Both the position numbers and the translations under genes were made by a program. This document shows, piece by piece, positions 27,166 to 36,370 of a stretch of 64,000 nt of DNA (position 1 is its first letter; each line of letters begins with the position of its first letter). This DNA is from Palsa-147 sp036513895. GTDB taxonomy: Bacteria; Acidobacteriota; Terriglobia; Acidiferrales; UBA7541. Location: contig DATBYF010000113.1 of NCBI GenBank assembly GCA_036513895.1, positions 11,842 through 75,841 on the forward strand, in the 5' to 3' direction. The notes beneath the pieces were generated by a model. That model was not told the DNA's origin, searched no databases, and was given only the letters and a program-made list of their open reading frames with translations.

Positions 27166-28694
27166 CACCCACCCGCAGGGACTTTATAAAATTTGTGGTT
27201 GCGGGCTCGATTGCCGCTGGCTGCCCGATCGATTTGTCATTACTGGCATCCCCGGGCGATACCGAACCGCAGGTTGATGGGGAGCGCTTCGAAATCTGCC
27301 ATCAGATTCGCGACGGCAAGACCTTCGCGCATCCGCCGGTATCAAAGACGCATGACGTTGTCATCATCGGCGGCGGCATCAGCGGCTTGAGCGCCGCATA
27401 TTTCCTACGCTCAAAGGATTTTCTATTGCTCGAAAAAGAAGAACACTGGGGCGGCAACGCTTACCGAGAGGATTTTCAGGGCCAGGGATACGCCACTGCA
27501 TCCGCGTACGATTTTGTGGCGTCGGATAGCGCTGTCCTTGCGAAGGAAATTGGCCTCGAGCAACTTCCCGTCAACAGTCCCGATCCTACGATCATCAACG
27601 GCAAATGGGTGGCCGACACCTGGCGCGGTGGTCTCGACGAGCTTCCCTACGCACAATCCGTCCGCGACGCCTTCAAGAAATTCCGGGCGGAAATGTTAAA
27701 GCTCGGTGCCACCAAGGATCTCGAGCGCCTCGACAGCGAGTCTCTTTCGAAATACTTGCAGGATTATCCGCCGGAGCTTAACGAGTGGTGGGATGCCTAC
27801 GGCCGGTCCAATTGGGGCGCGAATGCCAAGGATACTTCCGTATACGTCGCGCTCGAAGATTTCATCGAAATCGCGAGTGAGAAGCCCGAAGACACTCGGA
27901 TCACGCTGCCCGGCGGCAATGGCGCCATCACGCGGAAGCTATCTGAAGTTCTCCTGGCAAAGTTCTCCGATCGCATGTTCACCGGCGCGGCCACGATCTC
28001 CGTTGATCCGCAGAAGGATTCCGTCAACGTCACCTACGCACTCGGCGGCCAACTGCAGACCGTCAACGCGAAAGTAGTGATCATGGCTACTCCCAAAATC
28101 ATCGCTTCGCGCATCGTCTCCGGCATACCCGACGATCAAATTGACGCCATGCAATCCATCCGCTACGCGCCCTATCCCGTGATCAACATGATTTTCGACA
28201 AACCCGTCTACAATCGCGGCTACGACACCTGGTGCCCCGGAAACGCCTTCACCGATTTCATCGTCGCAGATTGGACCATTCGCAATCAGCCCGGCTACAA
28301 ACAAAAATACAACATCCTCACCTTCTACACGCCCATGCAAGAAAAAGACCGCAAGAAACTTTTGACCATCGAAGGCTGCCAGAAAATCGCCTCCAATGTC
28401 TTAACCGATTTCAAAAAGCTTTTACCCGAGTTCAACGTGGACCCGATCGAAATTCATATGTTCCGCCGCGGCCATCCCATGTTCGTAGCCACACCCGGCA
28501 ATTTCACCAAGACCATTCCCGCAGCACGAAAGCCGCTAGATCGCGTTTTCTTTGCCAACACGGATTCAGAAGGACCGGAATCGCTTGCGGCTGGAGGAGT
28601 CGCAGCCTCGAAAAAAGGCGCAGATTGGGTGGAGAAGCGGCTCGCCGGAATATCTTCGCGGCGCGCCGCTGAATTGGTGGGATTTGATGTTTAG
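27162..28694 (+). CDS. Tat-exported FAD-dependent amine oxidase-like oxidoreductase
   Basis: This protein has 510 residues. It starts with a twin-arginine signal (TRRDFIKF, about residues 4-11) and a hydrophobic stretch ending in AAGC, which could also be a weak lipobox. The FAD-binding motif VVIIGGGISGLSAAYFL is near residue 65, followed by a GGNAYRE loop and the C-terminal FAD segment SLAAGGVAASKKGADW. Flavin monoamine/polyamine oxidases oxidise amines to aldehydes. It overlaps the last permease gene by four bases, so the enzyme probably acts outside the cytoplasm on the same amine that the importer carries. Its stop overlaps the convergent zinc-finger gene. Confidence 0.85.
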   Translation: MTPTRRDFIKFVVAGSIAAGCPIDLSLLASPGDTEPQVDGERFEICHQIRDGKTFAHPPVSKTHDVVIIGGGISGLSAAYFLRSKDFLLLEKEEHWGGNAYREDFQGQGYATASAYDFVASDSAVLAKEIGLEQLPVNSPDPTIINGKWVADTWRGGLDELPYAQSVRDAFKKFRAEMLKLGATKDLERLDSESLSKYLQDYPPELNEWWDAYGRSNWGANAKDTSVYVALEDFIEIASEKPEDTRITLPGGNGAITRKLSEVLLAKFSDRMFTGAATISVDPQKDSVNVTYALGGQLQTVNAKVVIMATPKIIASRIVSGIPDDQIDAMQSIRYAPYPVINMIFDKPVYNRGYDTWCPGNAFTDFIVADWTIRNQPGYKQKYNILTFYTPMQEKDRKKLLTIEGCQKIASNVLTDFKKLLPEFNVDPIEIHMFRRGHPMFVATPGNFTKTIPAARKPLDRVFFANTDSEGPESLAAGGVAASKKGADWVEKRLAGISSRRAAELVGFDV

Positions 28695-29023
28695 TTCAGA
28701 AGAGTGGAAAGCGCGCGGCGGTTGATCTCCGCCAGGATTGCCGCGCGCCGTGAATCGCCGCCGTTCGTCGCCGAAATTCCTTCGAACGCACGCATCAACT
28801 CCGCATCCGAAAGTTTGCGCATCCCCTCGCCGCCCGGGCCGCTATTCGAACGCGTAAAGAAGAAGTCCGGACTCGAGCTCGCGTCGGCGTTTGTCGCAAT
28901 TCGCACGGCTTCCAGCAGCTTCTTGCATTCCGCACAAGCGCCCTCAGGAGAGCACTCGTTGCACTGCTCGATGTGTTGCCAAAATTTGCTCAATGCGCCG
29001 ACGTCTGTGCGTTCATACAACAT
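28691..29023 (-). CDS. Small hypothetical protein with a four-cysteine zinc-binding motif
   Basis: This protein has 110 residues. An N-terminal CxxC-x5-CxxC cluster (Cys 21, 24, 30, 33) with a preceding His resembles zinc-finger anti-sigma-type domains. The rest is polar and shows no membrane segment. It overlaps the convergent amine oxidase gene by four bases and precedes another small hypothetical gene on the same strand. Function unknown. Confidence 0.6.
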   Translation of the reverse strand: MLYERTDVGALSKFWQHIEQCNECSPEGACAECKKLLEAVRIATNADASSSPDFFFTRSNSGPGGEGMRKLSDAELMRAFEGISATNGGDSRRAAILAEINRRALSTLLN

Positions 29024-29050
29024 AAGAGTCGCCTCGATCCTTTACCGCTA

Positions 29051-29710
29051 TTAGTGACTAACCGAAAGATTGCGGATACCTGCGCCAAGCGACGTTACCG
29101 TCCCCAACACCTGAGGCACCCACCACATCCGCCGCATCGTGCCATTTTCGCTGTGTTGCATCTTGTGGCCAATGAAATCAAAAAGTATCGGCGTCGCCTG
29201 AATCGCCGCATAAATCGCCGGGGAGCCGGCCACAGGGCGCAGTAATGGATTCAATTCCGAATGCCCCTGCGCGATGGCCCGGTTCGTGGTCCATGCGTCG
29301 AAAGTCGCCGCACTTGATTGCGCAATTGCAAGCGCCAGCCATCTATGTCCCTGACGTAGAACTGGAGATCTGTACTCGGGCAGCGGCGGCAACTTTTCAA
29401 ATTGAGGAGGAATGTGAACTGCTGACAAGACTTTGGAGGTCATGTCCGGAAATACGGGCTCCGCGCTCGCAGGTTTCGCTTTGCTTCCGTCGTCGTTGAC
29501 ATCCAGCAACCGAATTCCGTCCTCATCAAATCGAGAAGGAGCAGCAGCGCTGGCCAGACTCAGGGCCGGGTGAAATGCGATGATTGAAGTTCGTCCATCT
29601 TCCAGGCTCGCGGCGTAGTAAGTGACTGCGGGCGGATTCTTGACAGCGTCGTCGATTCTTGCGGGTACCGCGGGCGCCTGAAACAACAAAACTAGGGTGG
29701 CTATTACCAT
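29051..29710 (-). CDS. Hypothetical secreted or membrane protein
   Basis: This protein has about 219 residues. It has a short hydrophobic N-terminus (MVIATLVLLFQAP) compatible with a signal peptide or anchor. In the C-terminal half hydrophobic helices occur around ALAIAQSSAATFDAWTT and YAAIQATPILFDFIGHK. Two ATGs (29713 and 29710) follow GGAG; the second has the better spacing. The family is not recognised with confidence. Confidence 0.55.
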   Translation of the reverse strand: MVIATLVLLFQAPAVPARIDDAVKNPPAVTYYAASLEDGRTSIIAFHPALSLASAAAPSRFDEDGIRLLDVNDDGSKAKPASAEPVFPDMTSKVLSAVHIPPQFEKLPPLPEYRSPVLRQGHRWLALAIAQSSAATFDAWTTNRAIAQGHSELNPLLRPVAGSPAIYAAIQATPILFDFIGHKMQHSENGTMRRMWWVPQVLGTVTSLGAGIRNLSVSH

Positions 29711-29941
29711 CATTTCTCCACTCGATGGGTTATCTGGGCAATGATGACAACGCAAGAGAGAGGCCATAAGCCGCAGGAGAGTGGTACTTTCTTATGTTAT
29801 TGACGGCATGGCAGTTACTTGAATTTCCGGACGGTGCATAGCTCAGTTTGCATTGGTTTGCACAGCAGTTGAGGAAAAGTGTTTCACATCAAGCGAAGAC
29901 TGTAGGTAGGACGAAAATTGGCTGTATTCAAAAGCCAGCGG

Positions 29942-31255
29942 TTAGTCGGCTGGCGCGGCCGCCAGAAGTGTTCGCAGGCTTTCGCGACTCGCAGAAATTG
30001 TTCTCTCGATGTCCGCGTCAGTATGCGCTGCAGAGACGAACAGCGCCTCATACTGCGACGGCGCTATAAATATTCCGCGATCGAGCATCGCCGTAAAGAA
30101 CGCAGCGAATCTCGTCGTATCGGACTGCTTCGCGTCATCGTAGTTTCGTACAGGCCCTTCGCAGAAAAATAGCGTCACCAGCGACCCGACCGCATTCACG
30201 TGAGCCGGCACGCCCACATCACGGATCGCTCCCGCAACACCATCGGCGAGTCGGGCGGCCTTGCTGTTCAGCTCATCATAAAATCTTGGCACCCACAAAT
30301 GCGGCAACGTCGCTAATCCCGCGCGCATCGCCAGCGGATTCCCCGATAGAGTCCCAGCCTGATAGACAGGTCCAATCGGCGCCACCATTTGCATGATCTC
30401 CCGCCGCCCTCCGTAAGCCGCCACCGGCAGACCGCCGCCGATGATTTTCCCCAGCGTCGTCAAATCAGGCTGAATTTTGTAAATGCTTTGCGCGCCGCCG
30501 AGAGCCGTTCGGAATCCGCTGATCACTTCGTCGAAAATCAGAAGCGCGCCTTCTCGCAGTGTCACCTCGCGCAACCCTTCGAGAAATCCTGGCTCCGGCG
30601 GCACTACTCCCATATTTGCCGCGACCGGTTCGACGATCACAGCCGCGATCCCGCGTTTGTGCAACTCGAATACTTTCTCGATAGCACCGAGTTTGTTATA
30701 AGGCACGTTGATCGTCAATTTCGCGAAAGCCTCGGGCACTCCCGGGCTCGCCGAAATCCCAAGCGTCGCCAACCCTGACCCCGCCTCAGAAAGAAAGCTG
30801 TCCGAATGTCCGTGGTAGCAACCCTCGAATTTCACGATCAGGTCGCGCTTCGTAAATCCGCGCGCCAGGCGAATCGCGGACATCGTCGCCTCTGTGCCCG
30901 AGCTGACAAAGCGCATCATCTCGATTGACGGCACCGCGCTGGCGATCTGCTCAGCAAGTTCGCTCTCGAGCGGCGACGTCATTCCATAGCTTGTGCCGTA
31001 AGCAGCCTGCTCCCGGATCGCCTTCGTAACGGAAGGATGCGCATGCCCCAGGATCATCGCGCCCCACGAACACACATAATCGAGGTACTCGTTGCCGTCC
31101 GCGTCGAAAAGCCGCGCGCCTTCTGCTCGCTCGATGACCAGAGGGCTCCCGCCAACAGCGCGAAACGCTCGCACTGGGCTATCCACGCCGCCGACAAGAA
31201 TTTTCTCGCTTCGGCGAAAAATCTCTGCGGAACGCGGTCTCGATTTCGATGCCAT
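29942..31255 (-). CDS. hemL: Glutamate-1-semialdehyde 2,1-aminomutase
   Basis: This PLP enzyme converts glutamate-1-semialdehyde to 5-aminolevulinate. It has 437 residues. GGVDSPVRAF at the start, the PLP lysine in TTLGKIIGGGLP (about residue 268) and the substrate loop AGTLSGNPLAM are diagnostic. ATG 31255 is used; the frame open to 31288 would overlap hemB. It is the last gene of the - strand hem operon and starts 15 bases after the hemB stop. Confidence 0.95.
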   Translation of the reverse strand: MASKSRPRSAEIFRRSEKILVGGVDSPVRAFRAVGGSPLVIERAEGARLFDADGNEYLDYVCSWGAMILGHAHPSVTKAIREQAAYGTSYGMTSPLESELAEQIASAVPSIEMMRFVSSGTEATMSAIRLARGFTKRDLIVKFEGCYHGHSDSFLSEAGSGLATLGISASPGVPEAFAKLTINVPYNKLGAIEKVFELHKRGIAAVIVEPVAANMGVVPPEPGFLEGLREVTLREGALLIFDEVISGFRTALGGAQSIYKIQPDLTTLGKIIGGGLPVAAYGGRREIMQMVAPIGPVYQAGTLSGNPLAMRAGLATLPHLWVPRFYDELNSKAARLADGVAGAIRDVGVPAHVNAVGSLVTLFFCEGPVRNYDDAKQSDTTRFAAFFTAMLDRGIFIAPSQYEALFVSAAHTDADIERTISASRESLRTLLAAAPAD

Positions 31256-31269
31256 CCCTACGCCGCTCC

Positions 31270-32250
31270 TCAACAAGCCTTCAACCACCGCGCCGCATCT
31301 TTAGCATGGTAAGTGAGAATAATCCCGGCGCCCGCGCGTTGAATGCCAGTCAAAATTTCGAGCACGACGCGCTTCTCATCTATCCATCCATTTCGCGCCG
31401 CCGCCTTCACCATCGAATACTCGCCGCTCACGTTATACGCAGCCACCGGAACATCAAACGCATCGCGAACCCGCTGGACGACATCGAGGTAGGGAAGCGC
31501 AGGTTTCACCATGATCATGTCTGCGCCCTCCTCGAGATCGAGTGCGACCTCACGCAATGCTTCACGCGCATTCGCGGGATCCATCTGATAGCTGCTGCGA
31601 TCGCCAAATTGCGCAGCCGATTGTGCGGCCTCGCGGAACGGCCCGTAAAATGCCGAGCAATATTTCGCGGCGTAGGAAAGAATGGCGATATCCGCGAACC
31701 CATTCTCATCGAGCTTTCGCCGAATCGCGCCCACGCGCCCATCCATCATGTCCGACGGCGCCACGATGTCCGCTCCGGCGCGCGCATGCGATAGCGCCTC
31801 ATCGGCCAGAATCTCGAGCGTCGGATCGTTCAGTACCTCGCCATCCTTCACAACTCCGCAATGTCCGTGGCTCGTGTATTCACACAGGCAAATATCCGTC
31901 ATTACCATCAAATCCAGCTTGGTCTTGCGGACCGCTTCAATCGCACGCTGTACGGGACCGTCGACCGCCGACGATTCTGACCCCGTCTCGTCCTTCTTTT
32001 CCGGCAAACCAAACAAAATAATCCCGGGAATTCCGAGTTGTTCCACCTCGCGGCATTCTTCAACAAACTTGTCCACGGATTGTTGAAAAATCCCCGGCAT
32101 CGAACTCACTTCCGTCCGAACACTCGACCCGGGACAAACAAACATCGGATAAATCAGCCCTTGCGTACTGAGCCGAGTCTCCTGCACCAAGGCGCGCAAG
32201 CCCTCGTTCCGCCGCAATCTGCGCGGCCGCTGCACCGGAAAACTCATCAA
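31270..32250 (-). CDS. hemB: Delta-aminolevulinic acid dehydratase (porphobilinogen synthase)
   Basis: It joins two 5-aminolevulinate molecules to porphobilinogen. The protein has 326 residues. A three-cysteine zinc site is visible in DICLCEYTSHGHCG, so it is a Zn-dependent type. The active-site lysines are in SYAAKYCSAFYG and MIMVKPALPYLD. Start ATGATG at 32250 overlaps the hemD stop by four bases, showing coupling. Confidence 0.95.
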   Translation of the reverse strand: MMSFPVQRPRRLRRNEGLRALVQETRLSTQGLIYPMFVCPGSSVRTEVSSMPGIFQQSVDKFVEECREVEQLGIPGIILFGLPEKKDETGSESSAVDGPVQRAIEAVRKTKLDLMVMTDICLCEYTSHGHCGVVKDGEVLNDPTLEILADEALSHARAGADIVAPSDMMDGRVGAIRRKLDENGFADIAILSYAAKYCSAFYGPFREAAQSAAQFGDRSSYQMDPANAREALREVALDLEEGADMIMVKPALPYLDVVQRVRDAFDVPVAAYNVSGEYSMVKAAARNGWIDEKRVVLEILTGIQRAGAGIILTYHAKDAARWLKAC

Positions 32251-33107
32251 GACTTCACTCCCGAAGCTTCTTTTTCAAAGTACGCAGCCACAGCGTCTCC
32301 GAGCCCGTCAGACGTGGATTCAGATGACTCAATCGCCACGTTCCAGCCGTCTTCGCGAATTGCGCGCGCCGTGGTTGGCCCGATGGCCGCAAACTTCGCT
32401 GATTCGGAAAGCGCACGCATCACATCCGTTCCGACCAATTCCGCAAAATTTCTAAATGCCGAAGGACTCGCAAACGAAATCGCATCCACATTGCCGCTGC
32501 GAATTCTGCGAAGTGCCGCGGCGGCGGGATCGACCGAATCTTCCGTTCCGCGAATTCTTCCCGTCGGGACCGCCGTTTCACTTCCCGGGGCGATCGTGCG
32601 GTACGCGACAACTTCAATCACCTGCCCCGCGCATTCGCCGAGCAATCGCGCCAAATCATCTTTCGCCAAATCGCTGTGTGGCAGCAAGACCCGTTTCCCC
32701 GCCAATTCGCCGCGCAGTTCTTGCGCCAGCGCTTCTGCGTTGTGACGTTTCGCGACGTAGTCTACCGCAAGCCCTTCCGCTGCCGCGGCTGCAGCTGTCA
32801 TTGGACCAACGGCTCCGACCTTCGTTCCTCCGCGCCGTTCGCCAAGCACAATTCCCAGTGACCGAGCGCGCCGCGCAAAATACTTCACCGCGTTCTCGCT
32901 CGTGAACAATATCCAGTCAATCCGCTCGAGCGACCTCAAAGTCGCATCGAGAATTACGGTATCCTCCGGATCGGCGAAGCTCACCGTGGGCAACAGCAGA
33001 ACTTCCGCGCCAAAACTTTCGAGCCGCGCAATCAGCTCCCGAGCTTGCTCCGCAGCGCGCGTCACCACAACGCTCTTCCCGGAAAGCGGCTTGTGTTCTC
33101 CACTCAC
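32247..33107 (-). CDS. hemD: Uroporphyrinogen-III synthase
   Basis: It closes hydroxymethylbilane with inversion of ring D. The protein has 286 residues in two similar alpha/beta domains; sequence conservation in this family is low. Family features seen are GKSVVVTRAAEQA at the start and FTSENAVKYFARR and SFASPSAFRNFAEL helices. GTG 33107 overlaps the hemC stop by four bases. The position between hemC and hemB supports the call strongly. Confidence 0.92.
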   Translation of the reverse strand: MSGEHKPLSGKSVVVTRAAEQARELIARLESFGAEVLLLPTVSFADPEDTVILDATLRSLERIDWILFTSENAVKYFARRARSLGIVLGERRGGTKVGAVGPMTAAAAAAEGLAVDYVAKRHNAEALAQELRGELAGKRVLLPHSDLAKDDLARLLGECAGQVIEVVAYRTIAPGSETAVPTGRIRGTEDSVDPAAAALRRIRSGNVDAISFASPSAFRNFAELVGTDVMRALSESAKFAAIGPTTARAIREDGWNVAIESSESTSDGLGDAVAAYFEKEASGVKS

Positions 33108-34042
33108 GATGCCGCTCCGCCTGTCACGCGTCCCGCGATCTGCAAAATTCTGTCCGCGCCGGAATTGAGCAGCCGCCGCCCCAATTCCCTTCCGATCGTC
33201 TCAGCCGGCGAAATCGCGCCGCACGCATCCCCGCGCACGCATTCAACTCCATCCATACTCAGCACGGCGGCAACAATATGTAATTCGCCGGCATCAATAT
33301 GCGCCCAAGCGCCAAGCGGCACTTGGCAGCCGCCTTGCAGTTCAGCCAGCAACGCGCGTTCGGCTGTAATGCACGGCCGTGCTTCTTCGTCGTCAAAGTC
33401 CCGCACGATTCCAATCGTCTCTACATCATCAGCGCGCGTCTCAATTCCCAGCGCGCCCTGGCCGACTGCAGGCAGCATCACTTTCGGATCGAGCACTTCG
33501 CTCGCACGCCCTCCGAGCCCCAACCGATCGAGCCCAGCCTTCGCGAGCACGATCGCGTCGAAATCGCCGGCATCGAGCTTTCGAATTCTCGTATCCACAT
33601 TCCCGCGCAAGTCCCTCACGTCGAGATCATTGCGATAATGCCGCAATTGCGATTGTCGCCTCAGGCTGCTCGTCCCAACGCGCGCCCCCGATTTCAAATC
33701 GTCCAGCTTTTCGCCGCCTCGCGCGACGATGCAATCCCGGGCGTCATCCCGTTTAGCAATTGCGCTGATCTGAAGGCCGCTCGGCAATTCCGTCGGCACA
33801 TCCTTCATGCTATGCACCGCCAAATCCACGCGCCCGTCGAGAAGCGCGTCCTCCAGCTCCTTGATGAACACGCCTTTCAATCCCATCTGCCCGATCGCCG
33901 ATTCCTGAAACTTGTCGCCCGAAGTCTTGATCACGATGATTTCAGTCATTACTCGCTGCCGCTCCGCGAATCGATCGCGAATGAAGTTCGCCTGCCACAG
34001 CGCGAGCGCGCTTCCGCGCGTTCCGATACGCAGCACTTTCAC
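33104..34042 (-). CDS. hemC: Porphobilinogen deaminase (hydroxymethylbilane synthase)
   Basis: It polymerises four porphobilinogens to hydroxymethylbilane. It has 312 residues. The start LRIGTRGSALALWQ, the arginine-rich GTSSLRRQSQL and the dipyrromethane-cofactor Cys in LQGGCQVPLGAW (about residue 238) are diagnostic. GTG 34042 overlaps the hemA stop (GTGA), so hemA, hemC, hemD and hemB are chained by four-base overlaps. Confidence 0.96.
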   Translation of the reverse strand: MKVLRIGTRGSALALWQANFIRDRFAERQRVMTEIIVIKTSGDKFQESAIGQMGLKGVFIKELEDALLDGRVDLAVHSMKDVPTELPSGLQISAIAKRDDARDCIVARGGEKLDDLKSGARVGTSSLRRQSQLRHYRNDLDVRDLRGNVDTRIRKLDAGDFDAIVLAKAGLDRLGLGGRASEVLDPKVMLPAVGQGALGIETRADDVETIGIVRDFDDEEARPCITAERALLAELQGGCQVPLGAWAHIDAGELHIVAAVLSMDGVECVRGDACGAISPAETIGRELGRRLLNSGADRILQIAGRVTGGAAS

Positions 34043-35355
34043 TTATCCTCGCTGTCGAGTCCGAAAAGATCGCGCAACGCTTCAATCCCCGCCAGCCGCT
34101 GTCGCAATTCCCGTGTTCGACGCAACCGCTCGTTCGGCGTCTGCACTACGCGTTCGATCAGCTCCGCCGTTAGCGCCAGAATCCGCTCGCGCTCCTCCGC
34201 CGGCAGGCTCGAAAGTTCCTCAGCTCGCTCGTCGAGAAGCGCCGTTCGCTCCTTCAGCAGCCGGTCGCGCAATTTTCCCGTCATCGAGAGCGCTTCAACA
34301 CTGCTGCACCAGGCTTCAAATTTCGAGATGTGCTCGGTGATGAGCGATTCCGCGCGCGGCACTTCCGCTTCGCGCGCTTTGCGGTTCTGCTCCACAATTT
34401 CGCCCAGATCATCAATGTTGTAGAGATATAGGTTATAAAGGCTGGCTGCCGCGGGCTCCACATTCCGCGGCACACCCAAATCCACAACAAAGAGCGCCCG
34501 CCCGCCATGTGCCTCGTGCACCCGTTCGAGCATCGCTTTCGTGATTGCACCCTCAGCATTCACGGACGTAACGATAATGTCGGCCGGCGCAAGCGCCGTC
34601 TCGAGCGTCGCCCAATCTGCCGATTCGCCGCCCATCCGGCGAGCCAAATCCTCGGAGCGCTCGCGCGAGCGGTTCACCACCACCAATCGGCCAATCCCGC
34701 GATCTCGCAAGTGCTCCACAACTTTTTCAGCCACCGCTCCGGCGCCGATAATCACTGCTTCATGCCCTTCCAGATCGCCGAACACTTGCTCCGCCAATTT
34801 CACGCCGGCCCACGCCACAGACATTGGCCGCGTCCCAACTTCCGTCTCTGTCCGCACTCGCTTGCCGACTTCGAGCGCGCTTTGAAACAGCCGGTTCAGC
34901 ACCGGCCCGGTTGATCCGTGTTCCAGCGCCCGTCCATAAGCCTCGCGAACTTGCCCCAGAATTTCAGCTTCGCCGAGAAGCATCGAATCTAGGCCTGACG
35001 CGACGCGGAACAAATGCCGCACCGCTTCAGTATTATTTTCGCGATAAACCCGCCCATCGAGTTCAGCCGGTGCAAGCCCGTGAAAATCGGCCAGCAACCT
35101 TTCCATCACACTTTGCACGTCGTTGCTGGAAATCGGCGAAACGCCATACAGTTCGCTGCGGTTGCACGTGGAAAGCACAAGAGCCTCTTCCAGCGTGCCG
35201 CTGAGGCGCAACTCATCCGATGCGCGCAACGCCTGTTCCGGCGTGAACACGATTCGCTCGCGCAGTTCCAGGGGCGCCGTTCGATGATTGCAGCCGATGA
35301 GCGCGATCTGAACACGGCCCATCGAGAGGTTCGCCGATGCGGTAGCCGTTGGCAT
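34039..35355 (-). CDS. hemA: Glutamyl-tRNA reductase
   Basis: It reduces glutamyl-tRNA to glutamate-1-semialdehyde, the committed step of C5-pathway heme synthesis. It has 438 residues. GCNHRTAPLELRER and the catalytic Cys64 in STCNRSELY are seen, then the NADPH domain (IIGAGAVAEKVVEHL) and a helical dimerisation domain. The long open frame to 35622 runs into the upstream gene; the start at ATG 35355 overlaps the upstream TGA by one base. Confidence 0.96.
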   Translation of the reverse strand: MPTATASANLSMGRVQIALIGCNHRTAPLELRERIVFTPEQALRASDELRLSGTLEEALVLSTCNRSELYGVSPISSNDVQSVMERLLADFHGLAPAELDGRVYRENNTEAVRHLFRVASGLDSMLLGEAEILGQVREAYGRALEHGSTGPVLNRLFQSALEVGKRVRTETEVGTRPMSVAWAGVKLAEQVFGDLEGHEAVIIGAGAVAEKVVEHLRDRGIGRLVVVNRSRERSEDLARRMGGESADWATLETALAPADIIVTSVNAEGAITKAMLERVHEAHGGRALFVVDLGVPRNVEPAAASLYNLYLYNIDDLGEIVEQNRKAREAEVPRAESLITEHISKFEAWCSSVEALSMTGKLRDRLLKERTALLDERAEELSSLPAEERERILALTAELIERVVQTPNERLRRTRELRQRLAGIEALRDLFGLDSEDK

Positions 35356-36170
35356 CACATAAACCGGTGAAATCCGGTCAAATAAAAATTCACGACCGTA
35401 TAACTGAATAGCACCACCACAAAATTGAACGCGCAAATGTAAGCCGCGCGCGCCCCGCGCCACTTCGCGCTGCCCGCCAGCCACAGATAGACGGCATACG
35501 CCCCAAAAATCGCCAGCGTGACAATCACCTTCGGATCCGCCGCGGAATATCGCCCCACCAGGCGATGCTCCCACACAAATCCGAACGAAACTCCCAGCGC
35601 CAGTGATGCTAGCCCTATCCAAACGCTGCTCCGGCTCATTCTTTCCAGCACATCAAGCGCGGGAAATCGCCAAAAGACCAGCCCAGGCCTTCGCGCTCGC
35701 AGCACACGATTCTGTATTAAATAAATTAAGCTGAGTGCAAAAGACAGCGCAAATGCCGCGTACGCCAGCGTATTCAATGTCACATGCAACGCGAATAGCG
35801 GTCCGCGCGCCGGCGGGGGTGTCGGAGCGGTTCGCGGCGCAAGTAGGGTCACTAAACTAATCCACACAAGCAATATTGGCGTAACGAACGCGCCCACGGA
35901 TCGCTGCCGGTGAAATAATTCAAGCCCCAGATAGGTAACTCCCAGAAGCCACGCGAAAAGCGACATTGACCCATACAGATCGTCATACGGCACAGAATGA
36001 ATCCACCGCGATCGTTCCATCAGCGCCGCGTACTGAAGAACGATCCCCAACGCGAGGCACAACGTCGCCACTCGTCCAATCCGCCGGTCATTGGTGTACA
36101 GAAATCGCGCGTAGCAGAAAAAACTCGCAGCATAGATCGCGATGCTGGCATATCCCCAGGCGTTATTCAT
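35355..36170 (-). CDS. Cytochrome c assembly protein (CcsA/HemX-like)
   Basis: This integral membrane protein has 271 residues and about eight hydrophobic helices. It matches the CcsA/CcmC/HemX heme-handling family by layout and by its position before hemA, which is typical for hemX. The tryptophan-rich WGxxWxWD motif of true CcsA is degraded here (GVSFGFVWEHRLVG), which fits HemX-type proteins that influence glutamyl-tRNA reductase rather than ligate cytochromes. Start ATG 36170 is preceded by GAGGCGGG. Its stop overlaps the hemA start. Confidence 0.8.
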   Translation of the reverse strand: MNNAWGYASIAIYAASFFCYARFLYTNDRRIGRVATLCLALGIVLQYAALMERSRWIHSVPYDDLYGSMSLFAWLLGVTYLGLELFHRQRSVGAFVTPILLVWISLVTLLAPRTAPTPPPARGPLFALHVTLNTLAYAAFALSFALSLIYLIQNRVLRARRPGLVFWRFPALDVLERMSRSSVWIGLASLALGVSFGFVWEHRLVGRYSAADPKVIVTLAIFGAYAVYLWLAGSAKWRGARAAYICAFNFVVVLFSYTVVNFYLTGFHRFM

Positions 36171-36247
36171 CCCGCCTCGCCAGCACGCCAGCGTGCACAA
36201 CAATTCATATGGATCCCATTCAACGCATCAAACTCCCCAAGCAATTT

Positions 36248-36253
36248 ATTATA
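36248..36253 (-). promoter_or_regulatory. Candidate -10 element of the hemX-hemACDBL operon
   Basis: On the - strand the hexamer is a perfect TATAAT about 78 bases upstream of the hemX-like start. A good -35 element was not found. Confidence 0.35.
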
Positions 36254-36329
36254 GCCCTGAAACACGCATTGCTCCCGCGCGAGCAGTGCTCAAATGGCAC
36301 CCCGGCACGGCGCGCCACGACTGGCCATC

Positions 36330-36338
36330 TGCTATCAT
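36330..36338 (+). promoter_or_regulatory. Candidate extended -10 element of hemE
   Basis: TGCTATCAT fits an extended -10 (TGn plus TATCAT), 32 bases before the hemE ATG. It sits in the 200-bp space between the divergent hem operons. Confidence 0.35.
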
Positions 36339-36370
36339 TGTCTGTGAGCCGCGGAGGACTCCGCATTCGC

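Noticed and set aside
29830..29905. tRNA-like 5' part (GGTGCATAGCTCAGTT) in the spacer before hemL
   Set aside because: No matching T-arm (GGTTCGAATCC type) or acceptor pairing follows; chance similarity.
35966..36370. N-terminal extension of hemE
   Set aside because: It overlaps the divergent hemX-like gene and adds about 135 residues absent from the family; ATG 36371 gives normal length.
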